Origin: Trichobilharzia szidati
Taxonomy: Eukaryota; Platyhelminthes; Trematoda; Strigeidida; Schistosomatidae
Direction of reading: 5' to 3'
DNA length: 64,000 nucleotides
Assembly: GCA_944472155.2 (NCBI GenBank)
Contig: OX235279.1
Span: 55,711,564 to 55,775,563, forward strand
In this document: in pieces, positions 1-11,460 of the stretch
How positions within the stretch are numbered: position 1 is the stretch's first letter
How the letters are laid out: each line of letters starts with the position of its first letter
Notes under the pieces: model-generated
Told to the model about the DNA's origin: nothing
The model's input: only the letters and a program-made list of their open reading frames with translations
Databases searched by the model: none
Translations under genes and position numbers: made by a program

Positions 1-139
1 TAATAAATTAACGCCCATTACGTTATCAGACTGCACTGAAGCTATGTACGGAATACATGCAATAGTATCAGCCCCTCCAATTTTTCCTGCTGCAACGGAA
101 GTATGTATACATATCAACACTTATCTCTTCATCTCGCAC

Positions 140-705
140 TTTATTATCATTATTCCCTTGGATTCACAGTGGAACACAATACCTCCACAACACATCTCCA
201 CTTTCTTCTATTTGCGGGTGTTCTATTCAACTGGGTCCGCGATTGCCCATAATCTCTCATCTCCTCCTCACACGATCTCCTCCATGTATGCCTCATCGCT
301 CCCTATTCAAATTCCACTCGAGTGATGCCGTTTTGAGCGCGCTACCATTGGACAGCCTCCTTAGCGTATGTCCAATCCATCTTCATTTTCTGTATATTTG
401 TTGTGCGTCAGTGGCACAGTGGTTAGAACTCTCGCCGACCATGCACATGGTCCGGGGTTCGATCCCCTGCCGGCACACACCCGATATCAATGGTCGGCCT
501 GCAAAATGGGGCTACCGATATCACATGCTGAAATCAAGCTGTAATAAAAATATAAAAATAAATAAATTCGCTCTTGGTTAGTTTGGTGCCAGAGTTTCTT
601 TTTGCTAATTCCTTCTGGTCATTTGATCTCCAATATGGAGCCAGTGAAAGCAGCTGTTGATAAAAGTCTGCAACCTGTTGGAAATCCTTTTCGTGACAAG
701 TTTCT
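140..705 (-). mobile_element. 3' end of an SR2-like (RTE clade) non-LTR retrotransposon, interrupted by a SINE
   Basis: The segment aligns by eye with 54336-54740, the 3' end of the longer SR2-like copy in this window. Shared landmarks are the stretch ending in 'gcctccttagcgtatg' and the block around 'ttggttagtttggtgccaga'. The element's 3' end is at the left, where both copies reach a run of 'attattatcattat', consistent with a short simple-repeat tail. The copy is 5'-truncated at about 705, after 'cgtgacaag'. A tRNA-derived SINE sits inside at about 402-569. No open reading frame remains. The identity is an inference through the better preserved copy. Confidence 0.75.
402..569 (+). mobile_element. 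tRNA-derived SINE inserted in the SR2-like fragment
   Basis: An RNA polymerase III-type split promoter is visible. The A box is 'tggcacagtgg' (about 412-422) and the B box is 'ggttcgatccc' (about 454-464), followed by a body and an A-rich 'aaataaataaat' tail. The block is absent from the paralogous sequence near 54597, which provides an empty site, so its limits are known to within a few bases. It is not a functional tRNA because the acceptor stem does not pair cleanly. A related but 5'-shorter unit lies at 59073-59290. Confidence 0.8.
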
Positions 706-3419
706 GAACCCCGTCTAGCATATTGGACTGATAATGATGCTGAGATATTATGGTAATATCTTAGACTGCTTCGTTTCTCATCAAAACATTTTTACACCTG
801 ATTCTGTTTCAAGGTGCTTACATTATCTGTTCGTATCACCTTACCCTCCACCTAAAATTTGGTTTGATTTGCTTGGCGAATCTTCTGAGTAATTGGAACA
901 CTTTGTCCTGTCTTGTCACTATTCTTCAGTTTTACTTTTGGGTGACAATTGGGTGAAGACACTCCAGACTACCACATGACATCAATTCTCATTTTAAGGC
1001 TACTTACGGGCATGTCTGTGCACCCAGTATTGGGTCACTGCAGCATGTTAAATATGCGATTTTCGTCTGACATCTCTTCGAAAAACTTTGTTCTATATCA
1101 GTATAATTTTATGTAATTCAAAAGATGTGGGTTTCTGTGTTTTATTCTAATCGGCATGCATATAAATTCCAGGAGGCATGTGAACGGTTTTCAGGTTTTG
1201 AAAACCGGCCTAGACACCGTACACATTTACCTCTAAGCGTGTGACAAATGACCAACTAAACGACTAAAGTTCGTTGACCATCAAATCCCATCAGAATTTG
1301 AAGTCACAAATAGCTGAAGACTATGAATACCATGCTGTCTCATTTAGCACCAGAACAAAAACCATGGACTGCTGCCGCGAAAATCATATTTCATTAACCA
1401 CATTTCGTCAGTTTCATCCAAAGAGATCGTCCAGGCAGTAGCAGTGTGGATGAATTGGGTTCATATCTATTTCCTGCATTATCGCATTCTTCCTCCTAAC
1501 GAAATACAGCCTTAAGCATTTTTGGATTTATCATTCTCCATTCAGTGGTCTGGTGGTGGGTTTAATGACCAAATTAATCGTCTTCGTCATAAAAAGCCCG
1601 GGTGATAGGAAAAGCATGAATATGCACAAGAAACATGCATGGATAGGACAGTATACGTATTTTCATGGATGTGGCTCTTCCAATTACATATGAAATTTGG
1701 TGAAGGCCCTCAGATACAGGGTAGGAGGTATTTGTTAAAAAGATGCAGCTGACGCTAATCTTAAGGATTTACAGGACACGCCAATTAAAAAGCTGCCCTG
1801 AAATGTTCATCATGCAGCACACAGCCGAGAAAGTGGAGAAAATGTCTGTATCTGATAATGGCAAGCTCTTCGCCCTCACATATAGTTAACATATGTACGT
1901 ACTGACAGGTGTTTCACCAAGAGGTTGAGGAAACTGATCTGAAGGGCTTTTGATGTCGGTGAGCTACAGCTTATATTTTCTAAACTACATTTAGCCATTG
2001 GGAAACAGAAAGGTGGAATACCTAGGTCAGCGACGTCTTCTCATGCCAGTCATTTCGATTTATCTTTTGGATCCAGTTATGTCGAGCGTTGCCTTAGGAA
2101 CCTACTTTTCCGTGATCGAAAACACTTGCTAGGGTGGCTAAACTAGGGTGTAGTAGAAACTATCAAAAGTCCCACCTTGTAGAAGCAGGTCACAATGCTA
2201 GTACTGGGGGATATTTTTACGCCACCTACGAGGTGCCAAATAAATTACCAAAATCCTGTAGGTGCCAAAAGCTCAAAACAACAGAAGTCAATGCTCTGGC
2301 CTCGTTTAAAACATATGCATTCATGGGTTCCCAATTATTTTGCTTAATCAACGCGAAATTCTGTTTAATATTCCACTTATGTGTGTTGTCACTTGAAGAT
2401 GCCTTTAAACTGTCATCTACTTTATTCATTCATTGTCATGCATAACACTTAGGTTGTCAATAGCAAAAATTCCTTGATTGACATGGACTAAGCTGTCAAA
2501 CATAATGAAGTTAAAGTAAAGAAAATTCTTTGTTCGCTGATCGACATCTTAACATTGTAAAGTGGTTTCTTTAATCAGTTAACAAGTAGTTTCCTAACCT
2601 CAGTGCAACCAGAATCGACTGGATCACGTATCGAAATTTTCATTTCACTAGTCAGAAGCTACATATATAATCAAACGCACTTCTCGCACACTTCCACGCT
2701 TGAATATTAAAAATTTTCTTGGGGTATCCTCAACAGTCTCCTCCATGTATTTGGGCAGAAAGTCGACTATATTCGATTACAGTAATAGACTTATGTCCCC
2801 GTAGAGGTGATAACTTGCGCAAACCCACTTTTCATTTTTCGTCAACCCAAAAACGAACTATCTGCCTCTAAGCCTGATCTGTGGACATCTTGTCGAAGCT
2901 AAATTATAGAAGCCTTCCGATTACCTTGAACAACTAATCAGCGTCAAAATTTTACAGGCCAGGATTAACTTTTTAAATTTCTTGATAATTTGTGTTTTCC
3001 TATGTTCCGACTGCCTAGTGGCATAAACTCACTTACCTCACATTTTTTTCTTACATGACCAAAGATTTCACTCACATGATTATTTTTTCAAGAAAACTTC
3101 ATAGCTGCTAAAGTTTATCTGCAATGCTTTCTTCTTACCAATTTCTAACGTTACTTAACGCCAGGTGGAGACCCAGAACAATTCAAGTGGGCCTAAACGC
3201 ACCACTAATATCGATAATTAAAAGAACAGTGCAAACAAAGAGAGATTATACCACAAGAGCATAAAAGGCAAGTGGATGAATTATCGAATAATAGGGATAT
3301 AATACTAATATTAATAATAAGGGATCAAGCATAGATATTGTAAATCGTGACCACATCAAAAAATCGTGTAACATTCATTTTGACGAGAGAAATGTTTTTA
3401 AATAAACCGATCAGAAAAG
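706..3419. other. no recognisable gene, AT-rich DNA
   Basis: Only short ORFs occur here, none with a domain I recognise. Base composition and the lack of long frames suggest intergenic DNA or very old repeat remnants. The 103-codon frame at 2134-2445 overlaps an antisense frame of similar length and has no recognisable motif. Confidence 0.5.
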
Positions 3420-4770
3420 CAGAATGAAAGGTATTGAAAATGAACTGTCGAAAAACTTGAAGATGTTGAATAATGAGTCTGTTATTACTTCGTACATATA
3501 TGAACATCTCAAGCCGTCTGATTAAACAGTCATTCCTTTGTAGGATATTCCCAAGGTGAATAAAAATGGTACTCCTATGATAACTATATTGGACCTGCTG
3601 AATTCCCGCTGTCATTCTACAGCAAAACAGCTCACTAGTATCCTTGAACCAGTAAAATCGAATCTCAACAAAGCAAGAACTACAGTTTTAGTAGAACAAA
3701 ATTGTACCATTTTTTATTTTGTTGCCTTCGCATCAGCTGCTTACAGGGCAAAGACATTATTAGATATATATATATTGATCGATTAGTATTTGTTTAAAAT
3801 GACCAAGTATGTTAAAATTGTTTTCGTAGATATATCTAATAATGTCCTTACCCTGTAAGCAGCTGACGAGAAGGCTACGAAATAAAAGATGGGACCACTT
3901 TATTCTGCTAAAACTTTAGTTCCTTCTTTATTCAAATTCATTAAGGGGAATAAATGTATGAAAAATCGAATCTGTCTTTCCGACACTTTTGAATTCGTCA
4001 GATGCATTGATGGAATTAATGTGGCCAGTAAGCACATGACCTCATTAGATGTTTGCCCCTTAGTAACAGATGTGACGTTAGTATTAACAGTTTGTTATCT
4101 ATGTGAAAGCATAAACATTGGAGTGCAGACTAACTACATGAATCTGCATTTATTGAGACGAGTGCTTACTGTGCAGTCAACTTTAACCAAAGGCTTGGAG
4201 ATGCCATAGGGTTTCCATTAGGGCCTCTCCTAGCATGTCTTCCTGGCGAGCATGGAGAGCGGTCTGTTGAAAGAAACAATCCCAAGCATGCACATGTATA
4301 AGCGATAAAATGTTTGTGATGAAAATTGCTCGGCTGCCAAGCTTCTTGGAAAACTTAATGTTTCCCACTAATCTATACCTTTCACCGGCGAAAAAGAGTT
4401 GAATCCCGCGAATCGCTTCTTAGATGTGGTGCTATATAGAAGAGAGGATGGAAAAATGGGAGGGTCGGTCTATCGAAAGCTAACATTTACAGGTCAGTAC
4501 ACTAACTTCAACAGTTGAGTACCTCCAGGCAGGAAGAGAAAACCTATCTGTCCTCCATGCTCCAGAATTCGGAAAATGTTCTCTGTAGATACGCTCAAAA
4601 TGGAACTAGAAAGTCTCCTCAGAGCCCTCTTGAATAATCGATGTGCAAGAAGGTTCATCGACAGAAACATCAAGAAAGAAACCATTTCCAGCAGGATCAC
4701 GGTGCCAAAGAAGACCCTATTTATGAGTTGGCGTTCAAAGGTGACGCTATTTCCAAAGTGATTAAAATTT
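3420..4770 (+). pseudogene. Penelope-like element (PLE) reverse transcriptase, decayed
   Basis: Pieces in different frames read in order as a PLE RT. The upstream helical region is near 3425-3520. 'GTPMITILDLLNS' and 'LTSILEPVKSNL' lie at 3564-3660. 'DTFEFVRCIDGINVASKHM' followed by 'SLDVCPL' (RT motif A region) lies near 3985-4060. 'GFPLGPLLAC' lies near 4208. 'RFLDVVLYRREDG' with 'SVYRKLTFTGQYTNFNS' lies near 4415-4520. The thumb-like 'LLNNRCARRFIDRNIK' lies near 4630-4680. These are hallmark PLE blocks, with 'LTFTGQYTNFNS' especially telling. The YADD-type catalytic segment is not recognisable. Stops, frameshifts and a foldback insertion at 3659-3939 break it. No GIY-YIG endonuclease follows, so the copy is partial and dead. 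Confidence 0.8.
3659..3939. mobile_element. foldback (inverted-repeat) insertion of about 281 bp inside the PLE RT
   Basis: Two arms, about 3659-3775 and 3829-3939, are imperfect inverted copies. The best-matched core contains 'cagctgcttacagggcaaag' on the left and its inverse on the right, roughly 80% matched, around a spacer of about 50 bp. It separates the two parts of the RT: 'LEPVKSNL' ends at its left edge and 'DTFEFVRC' resumes shortly after its right edge. There is no coding capacity. It looks like a MITE or foldback element, but a PLE-type inverted terminal structure is also possible. Confidence 0.65.
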
Positions 4771-6436
4771 GTTTGTTTAAATGTATTAATCGGTTTTTTG
4801 TGCATTTGACTTAAATTTGATATTTACCAGGCGAAATTCGAGGGTGAGGCTAATCGTTATAACCATATGTTTTCGCGCAGTGTATAAGTTATCGCATTCA
4901 CGCCTATAGAGGTGTTATAATCGCTCAGTTTTGTGAAAACAGATTAAATTTGACTAGTTTTAGCCTTCTGTAGCTGGAAAAAGCAATGTTTTCGTGTATT
5001 GTGTTCGTAGTAATGCGTAAAATTATCTTGATAGCCCAGACGAATTATTTATAAAAAAGTCATCCTTTTTGAGAAATTTCTCAGAGAAAGACTGTTATTT
5101 GCGTTTTAGAGCCTTAAAGCTTTGTTTTTTGCGAGTTGCTTTAGATCTTAAGGTTGTAAATTGACTACAGGCAGTGGCTGTTGTCATCCCAGTTATTCAA
5201 TGAGAATCTAACATTTGAAAGAGAATTAGCTCACAGACATAAGTAAGATGTACGTTTATAGGATGTTAAACACTTTTATTATCATCCATGATGATTAAAA
5301 TATTCCATAACACATCGAAGAGATCATGCGATGAATGAGACAAGCTGCTGGATTTCCTGGTGATTATGTCCATTTCGATGAAGTTCCTAGTTAAAATTGC
5401 TCAGGCGAAGATGTGATACTAGTTTAATTTACATTGTCACATGGAATTTCGGAAGACCGTAATTGCTCAGTGCATAAAATGGCATCAAATTATGTTGATA
5501 TCAGTGTGCATTGGGGCAAGAAGTATAGTATATATGGTCCTTCTAAAATGTCAGACTGCTTCAAATTAGTATCAGCATTCTGACGATTAGTAGCTAGCAG
5601 CTGTGTCCTGCAACTACTACACCTGTTACTTGAGTTATATCAGGCTTAATAATTATTCATTTTCAGATCACTAAGATATTCTGAGATCCTTAATGAATTG
5701 CTTGTGGCCATGAAGGTTATGGAAGGTGCAATTATGACTCATATTTTTAAAGCATTTATTATTAAACAAGTTATCTGTAGGGATTTTGTGACGTTCAGTT
5801 TACAATGCTTGAGTGTATGTAGTGACTGCATGCTTCTGTGCGTGAAGGGAAAGTTGGTGAAAGTGAAGATATAATGAAGTTTCCTATACAGTGTTCATTG
5901 TGAAGGGTTTACAAGTTAACACTTATCATGACCTGTTCTAATTACTCGTACAATAATTGAACGACTGAAACTTTTGAAAAGGTATTAATTTATGATACTT
6001 CACGATTGCAATTTGTGACATAACTTATTGCGCCTGTATAAATGACATGCATTCCTTGTGAACACCCATTTATACGACATATTAATTTACTATTTCTTGC
6101 TTGCTGCTATACTTTAGAAGACGAACAATCTGTGTGACAGTCAAAACCACAGAAGAATGCTGTCATGAACGAAGAATGAACCTTTTTCAGAAAAGTAGGC
6201 AAATATAAAGCGTTTAACTTTACCTCATTTTTACTTCAGCGATTTAAAAACATACCCTATGTTCGCTTATTTGCAGACATCCGTTAACGTCAGTCAACCT
6301 GGTCACAGCAATTCAACATCGGCGAGATAATTACAAAAAACATTTGCGCAAAGACATTTGCTTATTATTTTTATTAAATATATTTAACATCCTGCTTACC
6401 ATACTTTTCTTATTTGATCATAGAGAATAAAAAGAC
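4771..6436. other. no recognisable gene
   Basis: AT-rich sequence without long frames or recognised repeats. A short block near 5985-6015 ('gatacttcac' context) resembles the left flank of the LTR element near 24850-24875. This suggests a shared old interspersed repeat, but it is too short to classify. Confidence 0.4.
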
Positions 6437-7030
6437 AGTTGCAGCGAAGAAAATTTTCTTTTCGACGAAGTCATCATCTAGGCTGTACATTCGTGTATTT
6501 ATATCAAATGGATGGGAAAGATCCAGAATAATTTCCGGTTACGGGTCAAATTAATAAAAATTACAATTAGGAGTTAGAATGCCATAATAAACAAGGGAAT
6601 GGGTAAAACTCAGACAAAGTAGCATAATAACTAAGATTGACATTGTGGCAATTGGGGGTTAGAAATGTAAAAATAACAAAATATACAGGATGTTTGGATA
6701 AAAAAACTAGTGTGATGAATAATTGTTTATGCAATCAGGGATTAAATATGTAGAAATAGTAAAATGACAAAATAAACAGGAAGTGTGGATATGAAAATAT
6801 GGTAGTGTAGACAGGGATTAAGAAAACTTAAAATAACATGAATAAACAGGAAGTTTAGATAAGAGAGGCGATGGGATGGTCATTATTAAAAATTTACCTG
6901 CTTCTGATGGCCATGGCAGGGACAGGGGTTGGACGTATTTCCTTTGGATACAAACCCATTTGATATAAATACACGAATGTACAGCCTAGATGATGACTTC
7001 GTCGAAAAGAAAATTTTCTTCGCTGCAACT
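6437..7030. mobile_element. 594-bp non-autonomous element with perfect 75-bp terminal inverted repeats
   Basis: The first 75 bases (6437-6511) are the exact reverse complement of the last 75 (6956-7030), beginning 'agttgcagcgaagaaaattt'. The interior has no ORF. It contains about four diverged tandem units marked by 'aataaacaggaagt'-like cores near 6587, 6681, 6771 and 6841, a spacing of 70-95 bp. No clear target-site duplication is visible. The structure fits a MITE or foldback element. I do not recognise the TIR sequence as belonging to a named DNA transposon superfamily. Confidence 0.8.
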
Positions 7031-7927
7031 TTTCTCATTCTATCTGAGTGAAAATAAATTTGTCATCATGACGAGATGGAGGCCTGACTTATCAATGAGA
7101 CCTGAAAAAGTAATTGTTGGCGTAATTCAACGCAAGCGAAATCTTACTACGATTGCTGCGGCTCCACCTATTCAAATATCTGTCTCGTGTAGACTTCATT
7201 TTACACTATACGTTAATACCCTGAAATAATAGTTATGCACTACTTTCGAATACACTTAACTTTATACGAAACCGAACTCAACTGCAGTGCCTAAGTTCTA
7301 TTCTTATTTTTCAAATACTGAAGTTAGGTATTTTTGTGATTGGTCCCTGCAGATTTACCCGTGACTAGGAGACGTAATCGTGTAACTTTAGGCGGATATT
7401 TAAGCTCGACTTAGGTACTTATATTTCGCCACTTATATCGATCGCTAGTGTTCGTACAGAATTACACCTACGCATAGTGACGAGTTCATATAGTGGGACA
7501 ACTTTGTATACCATACAATGCGTCATTCGCTGATTTTCCCTCTGCTTGTGAACGTAGCCACATACTGCTATGTCAAAAAGGTTGTCACTGTTAGCAGTAT
7601 CTAAGGTCCTCGCCTTTTGAAAGTCTTCTAATGCGTTCGCAGATTCTTACATATGTGCTGCTTCCGCTCGCAATGATAACCTGCGATGAAATTCTAGAAA
7701 AACGGCTGGTTAACGAAGCACATTATTGCCACAGCTTGTCACAGTTAATTCGCAAGAAAAATAGGATACCAGACTATGTGAATGAGAGATGTTGAAGCAG
7801 AAAATAATGTACGTATAACTACAACTCAAGAAGTGTATTGGGACCCACGGGATCGTAGTCACTGATAACCACCATAATGGCTAACCAGTCTCAAAAGAAT
7901 GTTCATCGAAAAGAGCATTGCATCCTG
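7031..7927. other. no recognisable gene
   Basis: Non-coding spacer between the TIR element and the first CR1-like element. No frame or repeat is recognised. Confidence 0.4.
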
Positions 7928-8058
7928 TACGCGGTACGTCCGACGTTTGCGTTACAGTTTTGCGTGATTCGTTACATAAAATTTATCTTGTTGTAATCCT
8001 TGCACAAGTACTCTACTTCCTCCATACCTATAACCATTAACTCTCGTAGCAAATAGTT

Positions 8059-9614
8059 ATGGTTAATCAAAGTAAAAAGCAACGAACTCAATCCCCTGTA
8101 AAACTGATGACTAAATTTATGTACTTGATTGCTACATCAAGCAACACACTCCCTACAAACTGTTATAGTGAGCCACATAACTCACTTGTATGTCGTGAGC
8201 TTCAAGCTGAAACTGAGGATAAAACTGTACTGACAGCTAGTATTAGCACTACTCCTAAAAATTCAGTACCCTCTGCTCATACAGAAACCCTCCCTACACC
8301 TTATGTGCTTATCGAAAAACTCTCGCCTTCAAGCTCTGTTTCAGCACTACCTCCAGAAATAGAACTTCTAAAGTTGTCTGTAGGAGAACTTAAGGCCGAG
8401 TTAAGGGAAATAAAAAACAAGTCAGTAAATCCTGGAATTTCTGAAACCAATACCAAAATATCCAAATTATAAGATCAGATCGCAGGTCTGTGAACTGGCA
8501 CCTCTTATTATCCTCATGAAAACTGTAAACCTTAACAAACTTGACACAGAATCGGTATCTGAGGTGGATAACCTCATTAACTTTGTTACTACAGAAGTAA
8601 CGAAACGACTCGACACAAAACTGAGTGCTATTGTCTACAACGTTCCGGACAATGAGGCACTAAAAAAGGTACAGCGCATCTTAATTAGTGAGGTGAAAAT
8701 ACCTAACTCCAAGACTAAGTGATACAGGCTGAAGAAGAGTCAACATGAAAAGTGTTGTCCTATTCGTTTTCAGTTCGAAACACCGGCAGAGGCCAGAAAA
8801 TTCATTCACTCCCAACACACCCTATCGCAAGCCAGAAACTACAAACTAGTAAAGGTTGCGGTGGATAAGACAGTCATAGAAAGGCGCGCATACAATCATC
8901 TCAGTAAGCCTAATTGTGGAATAAATAAAAGGACATTGCAAGCAGCAGTTAAACCCAACCCTTTGAGAGATACCGTAGAATCCACCGCACCGCCCCTCTC
9001 TAACCACACAGAATTATCCTCTCAGAGAGCGACACCAACCGAATTGTAACCAAATAGCTAATAAAACCATACCGTCTATCACCGTAGATATAGACATGTC
9101 ACTAAATTATCCCAGAAAAAATGCCAAAGCCCCCCGGAAGTCGACACTGTCCTCTCCTAGCCATAAATCCATTGGTAAGAAAAAGAAGAATATGACCCCA
9201 AATCATGCCAACAACAAAAATGTCAGCATAAATAAGCCCACACTCCCCACGGTCAATAGTATTAGCACTCACAACGTGCGAAATCTCACCATGGCACACA
9301 CTGACAACCAACGTCACAACAATGCCACCCTCAATAGTACAAGTGACAATAGTCAGAACTCGACCACCAACAACTCAGAGCATTCACAGTATGGCACACA
9401 AATAAATTTTGATCGGATATATGGTACAAGTCTGCTCGGAACTAGCCCACAAATCAGTACACACGTAACCCATACAAGGACACAACTAGCATCAAACAAT
9501 AGGTGGAATAATAAACCATGGTCTTCACAAGGTCCTAATCATTTTTTATCCCCTGCGTCCCTGTCAGCGTTGAAAAAACAGCTGGTAGGGATGCTAACAC
9601 TCCTAAACCGCTAG
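8059..9614 (+). pseudogene. ORF1 of CR1-like copy A, broken
   Basis: The fragments at 8059-8472, 8516-8722, 8861-9049 and 9096-9614 together correspond to ORF1, a presumed nucleic-acid-binding chaperone. There is a coiled-coil-like stretch near 8350-8470 (EIELLKL...ELKAELREIKNK), a basic middle and an Asn/Ser/Thr-rich tail. Compared with copy B there is a TGC-to-TGA stop at 8720-8722 and a deletion near 9046 that shifts the frame. The stop after 8472 is shared with copy B. No zinc finger is seen. The function is inferred from position in the element. Confidence 0.7.
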
Positions 9615-9627
9615 TGCTGGCTCCCCC

Positions 9628-11460
9628 TTGCATGAATACAGGAACAATGTAGTGCACCCGCATCCATTAAGCACACTTGATACATGCACAAGTTTAGGTC
9701 AAATAAAGATCCCTACTCACGTTTCTAGCTTGACTAAATATAGAAATGCCTTAGCCTATAGCAAATCCAGTAGTCCAACGCCTGATTCTTCGCCGAAAAC
9801 AGAACACACCAACTCGATAGACATAGATGAGCAAGATGCTGAAACTCCTCTTAACATAGGGTCGTCATGTCAAACAGTACTACTGGGTGCTGAACCATAT
9901 TCGGGGCTGATTGACGAACTTAAATACTTTAAGCGCTATTTCAAATCTCATCTTTACCTAATCCTCATAAATGCTAGATCTGTTCTTAATAAACTACCGA
10001 TGCTCAGAGCACTCACAGTAATATACAAACCCTCTATAATTGTCATAAATAAATCTTGGTGTAATTCGAACATACTGGATGAAGAGATAAGCTTAGATAA
10101 CTACACACACTCCCGGTGTGACAGGGAAGTTGGTAAGGGAGGGGGTTGCCTCATGTACTTTCTGAATACACTTACTGTATCACAACTAGAAAGTAGTACA
10201 CTTAACATGCCTGAGACTTTATGGGTTAACTTACACTTAAATAACGCAATAGTATTAATTGGATGCACCTACAGAGCACCTGGCACCTTTAGTAATTACG
10301 AGACCCAACTTATTAATACTCTAGAACAATTATCCACCCTACACTACAATCATAAGATCCTATGTGGAGACTTTAACTTACCAGAAATCAACTGGGAAAT
10401 ACCCACAGGTCCAACTAAACTTGATAAGTTCTTAGGCACACTGGATATACTTGGCTGGAAACAAACTGTCACAACCCCTACAAGAGGTAATAACATACTA
10501 GACTCAATCTTCTGCCACAATATAAGTCCCCTTTCTACCCTAGTAGGTTCTGAGTCTTCAGGGAGTGACCACGAAACAGTGCTGTGTGCACTGCCACTTC
10601 CATCAAGTAGCAATGCAACCCATACCCCTACTTTACAACAAATTACATACAGGAACTACAGTAAGGCAGACTGGACTTTAGTGACTTTAGTAAAATCAAT
10701 GCTAAGATCCTCAGAATGGAGAGAGTACTTCTATACTGATAACTTCTCGAAAGCTCTAGACATCTTTTACTATAACTCAAACACATGCTTAGACGCTGTG
10801 ATCCCATTGCAAACAGTAAAAGTCTCAAAATTCAAGAAGCAATTTATTCAACCAAAAGATCACTCAAAAGTGAAGAGGCTGTCAACAAGTTACTTCAAAC
10901 GACACGACTTTAGTACACTAGGGTCAACACCTAGTACTCTTAGCTCCATCTCGCAAGCTCATAACTTGCGTATGGGAAATGAAGAATGCACCGCACTAGC
11001 CAGCACCACCAGAGTAGGTGCTCTCACAGAAATCCTAAAGAAACGAATGAATCGCCAAAGCCATGAAATTTCTCTCCTTATAAACAAGGGCAAACTATAC
11101 AGCAGCCATGCAGACATGTGTGAACTGTTTAACGAGACGTTTGCAGCTAAGTACCTTAAACCCATAAGTCCACTTCTCGGTTTGCAATCTACAATAGAAC
11201 TCCCTTCATCTTCAACGCTGAAACAAATCACTACAGTTCATTTCACTTATTCTAATATTAACCAAGCCATTAATACTCTTAAAAGCTCTAGTAGTGCCGG
11301 TTTTGACGGTATACCATCGTATCTTTATAAACACGGTGGTTCTGACATCTCTGTTTTATTACTTAAGATCTTTACAATGTCCCTAGAAAGCCAAACCTAT
11401 CCAAATAAATGGAAAATAATATTTAAAAAAACCCAAACACAACTGCGGATCGAAAACTGA
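9628..11460 (+). pseudogene. ORF2 5' part: EEP endonuclease and start of RT, copy A
   Basis: 610 codons. The EEP endonuclease is recognised by 'LILINARSVLNKLPML', 'LIGCTYRAPG', 'CGDFNLPEINWE' and 'SGSDHETV'. The usual TET-W motif, which carries the metal-binding glutamate, reads 'INKSWC', so the Glu is replaced by Lys. The linker runs to 'SSSAGFDGIPSYLYKHGG', the start of the RT. The frame ends prematurely after a run of seven A residues near 11429. The expected continuation 'NNYRPINIT' is in the +1 frame. All of this is shared with copy B, residue for residue as far as I compared. Confidence 0.85.

Noticed and set aside
402..478. A genuine tRNA gene
   Set aside because: A and B boxes are good, but the acceptor stem does not pair and the unit has a SINE body and A-rich tail inserted in an SR2-like fragment.
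2134..2445. Possible 103-codon gene
   Set aside because: No recognisable motif, an overlapping antisense frame of similar size, and composition like the surroundings.
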